Part shown: in pieces, positions 1 through 5,588 of the stretch
How positions within the stretch are numbered: position 1 is the stretch's first letter
Layout: each line of letters opens with the position of its first letter
Origin: Cyanobacteria bacterium UBA9971
GTDB lineage: Bacteria > Cyanobacteriota > Vampirovibrionia > Gastranaerophilales > UBA9971
Reading direction: 5' to 3'
Assembly (NCBI GenBank): GCA_003499955.1
Contig: DNRP01000032.1
Coordinates: 376 to 6,494, forward strand
Length of the DNA: 6,119 nucleotides
Notes under the pieces: model-generated
Told to the model about the DNA's origin: nothing
Database searches by the model: none
Seen by the model: only the letters and a program-made list of their open reading frames with translations
Program-made: the position numbers and the translations under genes

Positions 1-70
1 CGGCGCGGAAGAAGTGCTTCTAAATACAGAAGATATTGTAAAATTGTTAAATAAATCTGTAATTAAATAA
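1..70 (+). CDS. 3' end of an upstream gene (22 codons), possibly hisG
   Basis: Reading from base 2, an open frame gives 22 residues beginning GAEEVLLNTEDIVKLL and stops at TAA 68-70. No start is in the window, so this is the C-terminus of a gene that begins upstream. The other forward frames do not look like protein. The pattern Gly-Ala-x-x-hydrophobic-Leu, then a short hydrophobic helix, loosely resembles the end of ATP phosphoribosyltransferase HisG, where a final strand GA..ILV is followed by a helix such as PIEKMI. A HisG just upstream would suit a his operon, but 22 residues are too few to decide. The gap to the next gene is only 16 nt, which suggests co-transcription. The fragment is probably real coding sequence, and its identity is open. 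Confidence 0.5.
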   Translation, partial: GAEEVLLNTEDIVKLLNKSVIK

Positions 71-86
71 CTGAAAGATATTTAAA

Positions 87-659
87 ATGACAAAAAAGCA
101 ATTGAAAATAAATGTATTCAGCATAATTATATTTTTAACAATAATTTTAATAATTTATGTTGTTTTTTATATTATTCAATACAAATTAACGATACATTAT
201 GAAGAATTGATTAAACTCTTACCTTTAATAATAGCCATTCCTGCTACATATTTAGGGTATTGTTTTCAACAAAGAATTAGTTATTTAAAAGATCTACGAA
301 ATTTAGCATATAATATGGTAAATTCGGTTAGGGAAGCAATTAAATACACATATATAGAAAATCCCGAAAAAACGTTTAAATTAGATGCTTTGTGTTATCT
401 AAGTAAAGTTATAGAAGAAGTTAGAATGTTTTATAAAAATGTTGGACAAAATAAAGATTATGTAGGTTTATATCCTTTTGAACCAATTAAGGAAATTTTT
501 AAAATATTAGAAAGACTTGAAACTACTTCATCCGAAAAAGAACGTAAAGATGCAAGAAATAAAATAATAACTAAGTGGAAAGAGCTTTGGAAGGAAGAAT
601 TTCTACATGAATTTGATAGACTTGAACCTTCAAAACCAGTAAGCAAATATTTAAATTAA
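87..659 (+). CDS. Hypothetical membrane protein, two N-terminal TM helices plus soluble C-terminal domain (190 aa)
   Basis: I do not recognise a named family. Residues about 9-31 are an Ile/Leu/Phe/Tyr-rich hydrophobic stretch and residues about 43-60 a second one, so the protein probably forms a membrane hairpin. The charged, helical remainder (about 65-190) should lie on one side, most likely the cytoplasm. The C-terminal part has distinctive segments that look conserved rather than random: RNLAYNMVNSVREAI near 71-85, GLYPFEPIKEI near 127-137, and FLHEFDRLEPSKP near 172-184. ATG 87 is preceded by a purine stretch GAAAGA (73-78) and starts just ahead of the first hydrophobic segment, which supports this start. 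The gene is much richer in A+T than the his genes that follow and ends 27 nt before hisB. Nothing links it to histidine synthesis; it reads as cargo within the cluster. Confidence 0.8.
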   Translation: MTKKQLKINVFSIIIFLTIILIIYVVFYIIQYKLTIHYEELIKLLPLIIAIPATYLGYCFQQRISYLKDLRNLAYNMVNSVREAIKYTYIENPEKTFKLDALCYLSKVIEEVRMFYKNVGQNKDYVGLYPFEPIKEIFKILERLETTSSEKERKDARNKIITKWKELWKEEFLHEFDRLEPSKPVSKYLN

Positions 660-686
660 TATTTTTTATAAACGGAGAAAATAATT

Positions 687-1271
687 ATGAGAACAGCAAC
701 AGTTGAGAGAAAAACACTCGAAACAGAAATAAAAACAAACCTCAATATTGACGGTACAGGCGTTAAAAATATTAAAACAGGCATAAAATTCTTTGATCAT
801 ATGCTTGAACAGCTTGCTTCTCACGGGTATTTTGATCTTGATATTCAGGCGAATTCACTGGACAAAGACCCTCATCACATAGTTGAAGATGTTGCTCTTT
901 CTCTGGGGGAAGCTTTCAGGAAGGCTCTCGGAGATAAAAAAGGTATTAATCGCTACGGATTTATGCTTATTCCTATGGATGAAGCTTTAACGCAGGTTTC
1001 CATAGACTTGAGCGGAAGACCTTTCTGTGGTTTTACCGCAAATATTGGAGAAGAGTTAGTAAGTGATTTGGAAACAGCTCTTGTTAAGCATTTCTTTGTA
1101 AGCTTTTCCACTACCGGCATGTTAACTCTGCATATAAGACTTCTTGATGGAGAAGACCCTCATCATAAGATTGAATCTATATTTAAGTGCTTTGCAAGGG
1201 CGTTAAAACAGGCTTGCAGCATAAACAAAGAACACTCTGAATCATTGCCTTCAACAAAAGGGGTAATATAA
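687..1271 (+). CDS. hisB: Imidazoleglycerol-phosphate dehydratase HisB, monofunctional (194 aa)
   Basis: HisB converts imidazole glycerol phosphate to imidazole acetol phosphate, step 6 of histidine synthesis, using a dimetal (Mn) site in a cytoplasmic oligomer. The family signatures are all visible: RTATVERKT at the N-terminus, FFDHMLEQLASHG at 35-47, the metal-binding HHIVED at 63-68, PMDEALTQVSIDLSGRPF at 96-113, the second metal motif HHKIE at 159-163 followed by FKCFARALKQA, and the closing PSTKGVI. The length, about 195 residues, is that of the dehydratase-only form, with no N-terminal HAD phosphatase domain. The usual GxNxHH reads GEDPHH, a conservative Asn to Asp change. ATG 687 has GGAG at 674-677 and gives the canonical MRTA start. 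hisH follows after 3 nt. Confidence 0.97.
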   Translation: MRTATVERKTLETEIKTNLNIDGTGVKNIKTGIKFFDHMLEQLASHGYFDLDIQANSLDKDPHHIVEDVALSLGEAFRKALGDKKGINRYGFMLIPMDEALTQVSIDLSGRPFCGFTANIGEELVSDLETALVKHFFVSFSTTGMLTLHIRLLDGEDPHHKIESIFKCFARALKQACSINKEHSESLPSTKGVI

Positions 1272-1274
1272 AAC

Positions 1275-1868
1275 ATGAGCGGATTAATAGTCTTAGATTA
1301 CGGCGGCGGAAACCTTAAAAGCGTCACCAATATCCTTGATAAACTTGGATATGCATATAATTTAACCGATAAAAAAGAAGATATTCTTGAATCGGATAGA
1401 ATTATTCTCCCGGGACAGGGACATTTCGCGCAATTTATGGAATCTTTAAATTCAAAAGGCTTAACAGAAGCTTTAATCCATAAAATAAATTTCGGTACGC
1501 CTTTTCTGGGAATTTGTCTTGGAATACAGGTTCTTTTTGAAGAAAGCGAAGAAGCGCCAGGCGTGAAAGGATTGGGCATATTTCCCGGCAAAGTGGTTAA
1601 ATTTACTGAAGGAAAAGTTCCGCAAATAGGCTGGAATGAACTGAAAATTACAACAAATAATACTGTTTTAACAAATGATTATGTTTATTTTGTAAATTCT
1701 TATCACGTTATTCCAGAAAATAAACAAATAATATCCGCTTTTTCAAATTATTATATAGATTTTGTGGCTTCAATAGAGTATAAAAACATATTTGCGTTCC
1801 AGTTCCACCCTGAAAAAAGCGGAGAAGTGGGATTTGAATTCTTTAGACGATGGATAGAAAAAAATTAA
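1275..1868 (+). CDS. hisH: Imidazole glycerol phosphate synthase, glutaminase subunit HisH (197 aa)
   Basis: HisH is the class I glutamine amidotransferase that hydrolyses glutamine and passes ammonia to HisF. The catalytic triad is in place: nucleophile Cys81 in GICLG (79-83), then His178 and Glu180 in FQFHPEKSG (176-183). The N-terminal LDYGGGNLKSV, the QIGWNEL segment (117-123) and the YFVNSYHV strand (138-145) are typical in position. The oxyanion-strand motif is PGQG (46-49), followed by HF, rather than the usual PGVGAF, and the usual H/N-SYY reads NSYH. These variants suggest divergence, not loss. The start is 3 nt after the hisB stop, with AAAGGGG (1257-1263) inside the hisB end as a likely ribosome site, so translation is probably coupled. 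Its partner hisF lies about 590 bp downstream instead of adjacent. Confidence 0.96.
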   Translation: MSGLIVLDYGGGNLKSVTNILDKLGYAYNLTDKKEDILESDRIILPGQGHFAQFMESLNSKGLTEALIHKINFGTPFLGICLGIQVLFEESEEAPGVKGLGIFPGKVVKFTEGKVPQIGWNELKITTNNTVLTNDYVYFVNSYHVIPENKQIISAFSNYYIDFVASIEYKNIFAFQFHPEKSGEVGFEFFRRWIEKN

Positions 1869-2038
1869 AGAAAAAATTTATTCTGAGAACAAGTGCGTTC
1901 TAATTTATAAATTAAGTATTTAAACTTCATCATAGCTTTTATATTATGACTTTTAGTTGATAATTTATTTAAAGCAGTACTATATTCAACATCTTTTAAC
2001 TGCTCTTTTTCATCATTAATATGTAATTTTTTATTCAT
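1865..2038 (-). CDS. Small antisense ORF, hypothetical protein (57 aa)
   Basis: On the - strand, ATG at 2038-2036 opens 57 codons that end at TAA 1867-1865, overlapping the last bases of hisH tail-to-tail. A good ribosome site precedes it: reading the - strand, AAGGTAGGAATT sits directly before ATG. The peptide starts MNKKLHINDEKEQLKDVEYS, is charged and probably helical, and ends RTCSQNKFFL, with no signal peptide or membrane segment. I do not recognise it. In favour of a real gene are the Shine-Dalgarno-like site and its place filling the space after hisH. Against it are the small size and the high A+T content, where chance ORFs of this length occur. It is convergent with hisH and divergent from hisF. 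Confidence 0.42.
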   Translation of the reverse strand: MNKKLHINDEKEQLKDVEYSTALNKLSTKSHNIKAMMKFKYLIYKLERTCSQNKFFL

Positions 2039-2136
2039 AATTCCTACCTTATTAAATTTTGGTTTGGAAATTAGTTAAATAAATGTTAAATACTTCTTTA
2101 TATAATTTTTATATTTTTGCATAAAAATTTTAAATT

Positions 2137-2259
2137 TTATATATACTTTACGAGATTTCTTAATAAAATTTTACAAGCTTCAAAGCCCTTTCCTGTATGT
2201 ATTTTGCGTTGTAAATTGCCAACAAGAGTATATTTTACTGTAAAGTAAACTGTATAATA
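2137..2259 (-). pseudogene. Possible coding relic or repeat fragment in the hisH-hisF spacer
   Basis: Reading the - strand, a 40-codon stop-free stretch runs from just after TAA (2262-2260) to TAA 2139-2137. Its C-terminal part (GNLQRKIHTGKGFEACKILL, then RNLVKYI) has a balanced, protein-like composition quite unlike the surrounding A/T runs. No ATG or GTG start lies in it and there is no ribosome site. A second - strand frame across the same bases also reads plausibly (AIYNAKYIQERALKLVKFY). It could be the 3' remnant of a decayed gene or a copy of an interspersed repeat; I do not recognise it. Confidence is low. Confidence 0.22.
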
Positions 2260-2391
2260 TTATAAATTAATCTATTTATAAGCATGTTAGCGTTTTTATC
2301 AAAAGTAATCTCTTTTGAAAATTATAATAATATTTTAAAAGAAAACAATTTTTTATAATATTTTTTTAATATTTGTTTTTGAATGAAGTGA

Positions 2392-2419
2392 TTTGGGATT
2401 CTTGGCTTTGGGTTATAAT
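2392..2419 (+). promoter_or_regulatory. Candidate sigma70-type promoter for hisF
   Basis: A perfect TATAAT (2414-2419) lies 41 bp upstream of the hisF start. The best-placed -35 is TTTGGG (2392-2397, spacer 16) or TTGGGA (2393-2398, spacer 15), both weak matches to TTGACA. TTTGGG recurs at 2407-2412, so a short direct repeat brackets the spacer and could be an operator. Transcription started here would let hisF-hisAIE be expressed without reading through the spacer. In DNA this AT-rich a -10 match alone is weak evidence. Confidence 0.4.
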
Positions 2420-2460
2420 AAAAGAAGTTTAAAATTTGTTAATTTATTTGGATATAAAAA

Positions 2461-3222
2461 ATGCTGGCAAAAAGAATAATTCCCTGTCTTGACGTAAAAG
2501 ACGGACAAACAGTAAAAGGAGTAAACTTTCTTAACCTCAGACATGCCGGAGATCCGGTAAGTCTTTCCGCCAGATATTCGGAAGAAGGCGCGGATGAGAT
2601 AGTATTTCTTGATATAACCGCAACTAATGAAGGTCGCGATACAATGCGAAACGTAGTTGAAAAAGTTGCAAAGCAGGTTTTTATACCATTAACAGTCGGT
2701 GGCGGGATTAGAACGATAGATGATATCAGAAAAATACTTCTTTCAGGCGCGGATAAGGCTTCTTTGAACACAGCGGCAGTCAAAAACCCTGAAATTATCC
2801 AAAAAGCCTCGCAGATATATGGCTCTCAATGCATAGTTATTGCTATTGACGCTAAAAAAGAAAACAATGAATGGTTTGTTTATATTAATGCAGGCACTAA
2901 AAAAACAGAATGGAAAGTTCTTGACTGGGTGAAAGAAGTTGAAAAACTTGGAGCGGGAGAAATTTTGCTCACTTCAATGGACGCAGACGGAACACAGAAC
3001 GGCTTTGACATAGAATTGACACGAGCTGTTTCTTTAAATACAAATCTTCCTGTTATTGCCTCAGGTGGAGCAGGGGCTGATATGGAACATTTTAGCGATA
3101 TTTTTGAACAAGGAGCAGCCGATGCAGCGCTTGCGGCTTCTATTTTCCATTTTGACACCGTTAAAATTAATGATTTAAAGAATTTTTTGTATAATAAAGG
3201 GGTTCCTACCAGATTAAAATAA
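2461..3222 (+). CDS. hisF: Imidazole glycerol phosphate synthase, cyclase subunit HisF (253 aa)
   Basis: HisF is the (beta-alpha)8-barrel partner of HisH. It uses ammonia to convert PRFAR to imidazole glycerol phosphate and AICAR, step 5. Length and motifs are those of the family: [14 protein letters not shown] at 2-15 with catalytic Asp11, the phosphate-binding VGGGIR at 79-84, GADKASLNT at 96-104, catalytic Asp130 in [17 protein letters not shown] at 169-177 with Thr171 and Asp176, and the second phosphate site ASGGAG near 201-206, then [10 protein letters not shown]. The numbering of Asp11 and Asp130 matches the reference enzyme exactly. One loop residue differs from the common NLRDAGDP and reads NLRHAGDP. 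The ribosome site is weak (GGAT 2450-2453), but [11 protein letters not shown] fixes the start. The hisAIE gene follows after 22 nt. Confidence 0.97.
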   Translation: MLAKRIIPCLDVKDGQTVKGVNFLNLRHAGDPVSLSARYSEEGADEIVFLDITATNEGRDTMRNVVEKVAKQVFIPLTVGGGIRTIDDIRKILLSGADKASLNTAAVKNPEIIQKASQIYGSQCIVIAIDAKKENNEWFVYINAGTKKTEWKVLDWVKEVEKLGAGEILLTSMDADGTQNGFDIELTRAVSLNTNLPVIASGGAGADMEHFSDIFEQGAADAALAASIFHFDTVKINDLKNFLYNKGVPTRLK

Positions 3223-3244
3223 ATAATGAGTGAAAGGACTATAA

Positions 3245-4471
3245 ATGATTATTCCAAGTATAGACATAATGGACGGAAAAGCAGTCCAGCTAAAGCAAGG
3301 AAAAGAAAAAATTCTTGAAAGAGAAAATGTTTTTGAGCTTGCGGAATATTTTGGACGTTTTGGCGAGATTGCGGTTATTGATCTTGATGCCGCGATGGGC
3401 AAAGGAAACAACACAGAGCTTATAAAAGAGCTTTGCAAGGTTGCTGATTGTCGAGTCGGCGGTGGAATCAGAACTATTGAAAAAGCTAGAGAAATCCTTT
3501 CTTATGGAGCAAAAAAAATTATTATAGGAACAGCGGCGTCAGAATTGTTTTTAAGCCAGCTTCCGCGAGAAAAAGTGCTTCTGGCGATTGATACAAACAA
3601 AGGAAAAGTTGTAACACAGGGTTGGCAAACAGTAACTTCCAATACCGCAGAAGAGCTTGTAAGACGTTTTGACAATCTTTGTTCCGGCTATTTATACACT
3701 ATCGTTGAAAGAGAAGGTATGATGGGCGGAACTGACATTGATGCAATTAAACACATTCGCTCAATTACCGACAAGGAGCTTATTGCGGCGGGAGGAATAA
3801 GCTCTGTCGAAGAAATAATCGAGCTTGACAAAATCGGCGCAGGATGTCAGCTCGGAATGGGCATTTATACAGGAAAAATAAATCTGGAAGAAGCTTTTGT
3901 TTCTCTTCTTGATTTTGACAAAGGAAAAGGTTTGATACCTACCGTTGTTCAGGATATTTCTTCAAAAGAAGTTTTGATGCTTGCATACAGCAACAAAGAA
4001 GCGGTTACACACTCTCTTAAAACAGGAAAAGCAACTTATTTTTCCCGTTCAAGAAAATCTCTCTGGGTAAAAGGTGAAACTTCCGGCAATACCCAAAAAA
4101 TAATAAGAGTAAAATATGACTGCGACAGGGATACCTTATTATATATTGTCGAGCAAACAGGGTTTGCTTGTCATACAGGAAGCGCAACCTGTTTTGGCGA
4201 CAGAAATTTTGATATTGATGAACTGTATAAAGTTCTTCAAAGCAGGTTTAAAGAACTTCCTGTTGATTCCTTCACCACAAAACTCTTTAATGATGAGCTT
4301 TTTCTCAAACGCAAAATAAACGAGGAAGCTTTTGAAGTAATTACAGCGGCAAACAAAGATGAATTAATCTGGGAAGTGTCTGATTTGACGTATTTTGTGA
4401 TGACGTTAATGGTGAAACACGGCGTAACTCTTGAAGATGTCAAAAATCACCTTTCTTCCAGAAGAAAATAA
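3245..4471 (+). CDS. hisA-hisI-hisE: Three-domain HisA-HisI-HisE protein: ProFAR isomerase, PRA-cyclohydrolase and PRA-pyrophosphohydrolase (408 aa)
   Basis: One continuous frame carries three enzymes for consecutive steps, in reverse pathway order. Residues about 1-224 are His[14 protein letters not shown] with catalytic Asp7, VIDLDAA at 44-50, VGGGIRT at 71-77, IIIGTAA at 92-98, [14 protein letters not shown] at 114-127 and AAGGISS at 181-187. Where most HisA have a TD/E..[KR]DG catalytic Asp, this one reads TIVEREG, giving Glu157. Residues about 226-322 are His[35 protein letters not shown], then the metal sites Asp292, Cys293, Asp294, Asp296, Cys309 and Cys316, with Cys spacings of 16 and 7 as in the family. 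Residues about 325-408 are HisE, with the MazG-like EExxE (360-364) and ExxD (377-380). HisIE fusions are common; a HisA joined in front is unusual. AAAGGA (3233-3238) supports ATG 3245. Confidence 0.95.
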   Translation: MIIPSIDIMDGKAVQLKQGKEKILERENVFELAEYFGRFGEIAVIDLDAAMGKGNNTELIKELCKVADCRVGGGIRTIEKAREILSYGAKKIIIGTAASELFLSQLPREKVLLAIDTNKGKVVTQGWQTVTSNTAEELVRRFDNLCSGYLYTIVEREGMMGGTDIDAIKHIRSITDKELIAAGGISSVEEIIELDKIGAGCQLGMGIYTGKINLEEAFVSLLDFDKGKGLIPTVVQDISSKEVLMLAYSNKEAVTHSLKTGKATYFSRSRKSLWVKGETSGNTQKIIRVKYDCDRDTLLYIVEQTGFACHTGSATCFGDRNFDIDELYKVLQSRFKELPVDSFTTKLFNDELFLKRKINEEAFEVITAANKDELIWEVSDLTYFVMTLMVKHGVTLEDVKNHLSSRRK

Positions 4472-4485
4472 AGCTTCTCCTCCCT

Positions 4486-4564
4486 GTCATTCTGAGGAAG
4501 CCCGAAGTGCTGACGTGAGAATCTATCCAATATTAGACAGATGCTGAAACAAGTTCAGCATGAC
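4486..4564. repeat. Imperfect palindromic interspersed repeat (MITE/REP-like)
   Basis: The 79-bp element starts GTCATTCTGA (4486-4495) and ends TCAGCATGAC (4555-4564). These termini are inverted copies of each other, matching at 9 of 10 positions. The interior GAAGCCCGAAG, GAGAATCTATCC and CAGATGCTGAAACAAG is the style of the GTCATTCTGA...GAATCT...CAGxATGAC intergenic repeats I know from many bacterial genomes. It is clearly richer in G+C than the flanks, starts 14 nt after the hisAIE stop, and contains no gene. I see no convincing target-site duplication. It is probably a non-autonomous mobile or repeated palindromic element, present in many copies in the genome. Confidence 0.65.
4541..4561 (+). 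other. Perfect 8-bp hairpin within the repeat
   Basis: ATGCTGAA (4541-4548) pairs perfectly with TTCAGCAT (4554-4561) around the 5-nt loop ACAAG. No T-run follows, so it is not a canonical rho-independent terminator. It could stabilise the hisAIE mRNA 3' end against exonucleases or partly block read-through towards hisD. Confidence 0.6.
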
Positions 4565-4588
4565 AATGCGTTAAAATTATCGTAATAT
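4560..4588 (+). promoter_or_regulatory. Candidate promoter at the 3' edge of the repeat
   Basis: ATGACA (4560-4565), five of six matches to TTGACA and mostly the outer end of the repeat, is followed after 17 bp by TAATAT (4583-4588), four of six matches to TATAAT. This would start transcription shortly before the gene at 4620. In AT-rich DNA such matches are frequent, so this is only a candidate. Confidence 0.3.
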
Positions 4589-4619
4589 TAAAATAGTTAA
4601 TAATTTGAAGGATATTAAA

Positions 4620-5288
4620 ATGTCTGTTCCCGCAGAACAATTAGATATATTATTTAAAGATTTACTTGAAAAAACAAATCAATCTTCTGAAGAGATGAAT
4701 GTTATAGATTTAGAAGAGTATAAAAAAGCAAACAAAAATAAAATTGCTTTATTAAATCTTTTAAAAAATATTGTAATTTCTTTTAATGGACTATTTAAAA
4801 CTTTAAATGATATTTTATCTAGCATTGAACTACTTTATTTATTATGTGTTGTTTTAAAATATTATAATAAGTTTAATGTTGATAATGAAGAAATTTCTAT
4901 TTTTAAAAATATTATAGAAAAAGAGCAAAATGATTTTATAAATAAAACAATTGCGATAATAAATGAAATAAAAAATTATCCAAATAAAAAACTTAAAGCA
5001 ACTTCTTTAAAATTAGATAATAAAACTTATACATTTTTCAAATATTTTAAGAATAGGATAGAAAAAATAAAATTTGAAATAGAAGAGTATGCTTTTTCGC
5101 CACCGCCATATATGGATAATGCTTTAGAAAATCTTGAACATATATTAAAAAAGGCGAATGAATACGAAGACTCTCCGGAATCCTTTCTTAAAATTTTATC
5201 TTATTATTATGCAGACCCGGAAGATTTAGAATGGACAGACGCAGACAGAGAATATGTAAGAAAACATTATGCTTCTAAAGAAAGGTGA
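4620..5288 (+). CDS. AT-rich helical protein upstream of a PemK-like gene; candidate antitoxin or partner (222 aa)
   Basis: I do not recognise the family. ATG 4620 is the better start, since GAAGGA (4607-4612) lies 7 nt before it; a TTG at 4605 would add five residues and place that ribosome site inside the gene. The protein looks all-helical and rich in Lys, Ile, Asn and Glu. It has a moderately hydrophobic stretch at about 69-82 (IELLYLLCVVLKYY), more likely a buried helix than a membrane anchor. A Pro cluster SPPPYMD at about 160-166 separates it from an acidic C-terminal part (about 181-222) containing ADPEDLEWTDADREYVRKHY. The coding DNA changes from about 13% GC (4741-4800) to about 33-35% (5161-5280), hinting at a joined or more constrained C-terminus. 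The last 20 bases overlap the next gene, the usual antitoxin-first arrangement, but no known DNA-binding antitoxin fold is evident. Confidence 0.8.
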   Translation: MSVPAEQLDILFKDLLEKTNQSSEEMNVIDLEEYKKANKNKIALLNLLKNIVISFNGLFKTLNDILSSIELLYLLCVVLKYYNKFNVDNEEISIFKNIIEKEQNDFINKTIAIINEIKNYPNKKLKATSLKLDNKTYTFFKYFKNRIEKIKFEIEEYAFSPPPYMDNALENLEHILKKANEYEDSPESFLKILSYYYADPEDLEWTDADREYVRKHYASKER

Positions 5289-5583
5289 TATTTTATTTCT
5301 TGATATTGAGTTTTCAGACAAATCGGGCTATAAAGAACGTCCGGTAGTTTTAATATCAAAACATAATAATGAATTAAATTATCTCGAAAATGATGAATTT
5401 GCGCTAAACCTTTTAAAAAGCAATTATTTTTTGCCGAAAGATTCTTTTGTAAAACTATGGAAAATAGGTACAATCGATGAAAGTATTTTACCAGATAATA
5501 TTGCTGTTCTTGATAAGCTAAAACTTGATGATTTAAATAAAATTATTGAAAAATTAAACAACTATTTCAGTCAGGATTGGTAA
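5269..5583 (+). CDS. PemK/MazF-like protein, short or divergent (104 aa)
   Basis: The N-terminus KKGDILFLDIEFSDKSGYKE, followed by RPVVLIS, matches the first strands of PemK/MazF endoribonuclease toxins, including the conserved basic-Pro step (Arg24-Pro25). The C-terminal half, with SFVKLWKIGTIDESIL (59-74) and LDDLNKIIEKLNNYF (86-100), matches their strand-turn-helix ending. The middle differs: residues about 31-57 lack the usual strand with Thr/Ser (ITS) that supplies a second active-site residue in MazF, and the loop is shortened. It may therefore be a divergent toxin, an inactive relative or an in-frame deletion. ATG 5269 overlaps the upstream gene by 20 nt and has no good ribosome site of its own, so translation is probably coupled. 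If active it would cleave RNA and be neutralised by the upstream protein; that is inference. Confidence 0.75.
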   Translation: MLLKKGDILFLDIEFSDKSGYKERPVVLISKHNNELNYLENDEFALNLLKSNYFLPKDSFVKLWKIGTIDESILPDNIAVLDKLKLDDLNKIIEKLNNYFSQDW

Positions 5584-5588
5584 AAGAA

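Larger units (their letters stand above)
2039..2460. other. AT-rich intergenic region between the antisense ORF and hisF
   Basis: This stretch of about 420 bp holds no convincing gene. It should carry the promoters for the leftward small ORF and for hisF. Most of it is low-complexity A/T, except a more complex patch at about 2137-2259, described separately, and the last 80 bases before hisF. A 6-bp inverted repeat (TTTACT 2234-2239, AGTAAA 2244-2249, loop GTAA) is present but weak. I see no T-box, no histidine-rich leader peptide and no clear rho-independent terminator. Confidence 0.6.

Noticed and set aside
1298..1591. Long - strand ORF inside hisH, and similar - strand ORFs inside hisF, hisA and the PemK-like gene
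   Set aside because: They are shadows opposite clearly identified genes, with no ribosome sites and no recognisable protein features.
1884..1902. AGAAC/GTTCT inverted repeat as a bidirectional terminator after hisH
   Set aside because: The stem is only 5 bp with a 6-nt loop and no T-run, and it lies inside the antisense ORF.
2234..2249. TTTACT-GTAA-AGTAAA palindrome as an operator
   Set aside because: A single 6-bp inverted repeat in very AT-rich DNA is expected by chance, and it is about 165 bp from the hisF promoter candidate.
2284..2358. 24-codon + strand ORF before hisF as a histidine leader peptide
   Set aside because: It contains no His codons, has no ribosome site and shows no attenuator hairpins after it.
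4541..4564. Hairpin in the repeat as a rho-independent terminator for hisAIE
   Set aside because: The downstream bases are AATGCG, with no T-tract.
4605..4619. TTG at 4605 as start of the 222-residue protein (adds MKDIK)
   Set aside because: The GAAGGA ribosome site would lie inside the coding region. ATG 4620 has it at the normal distance.
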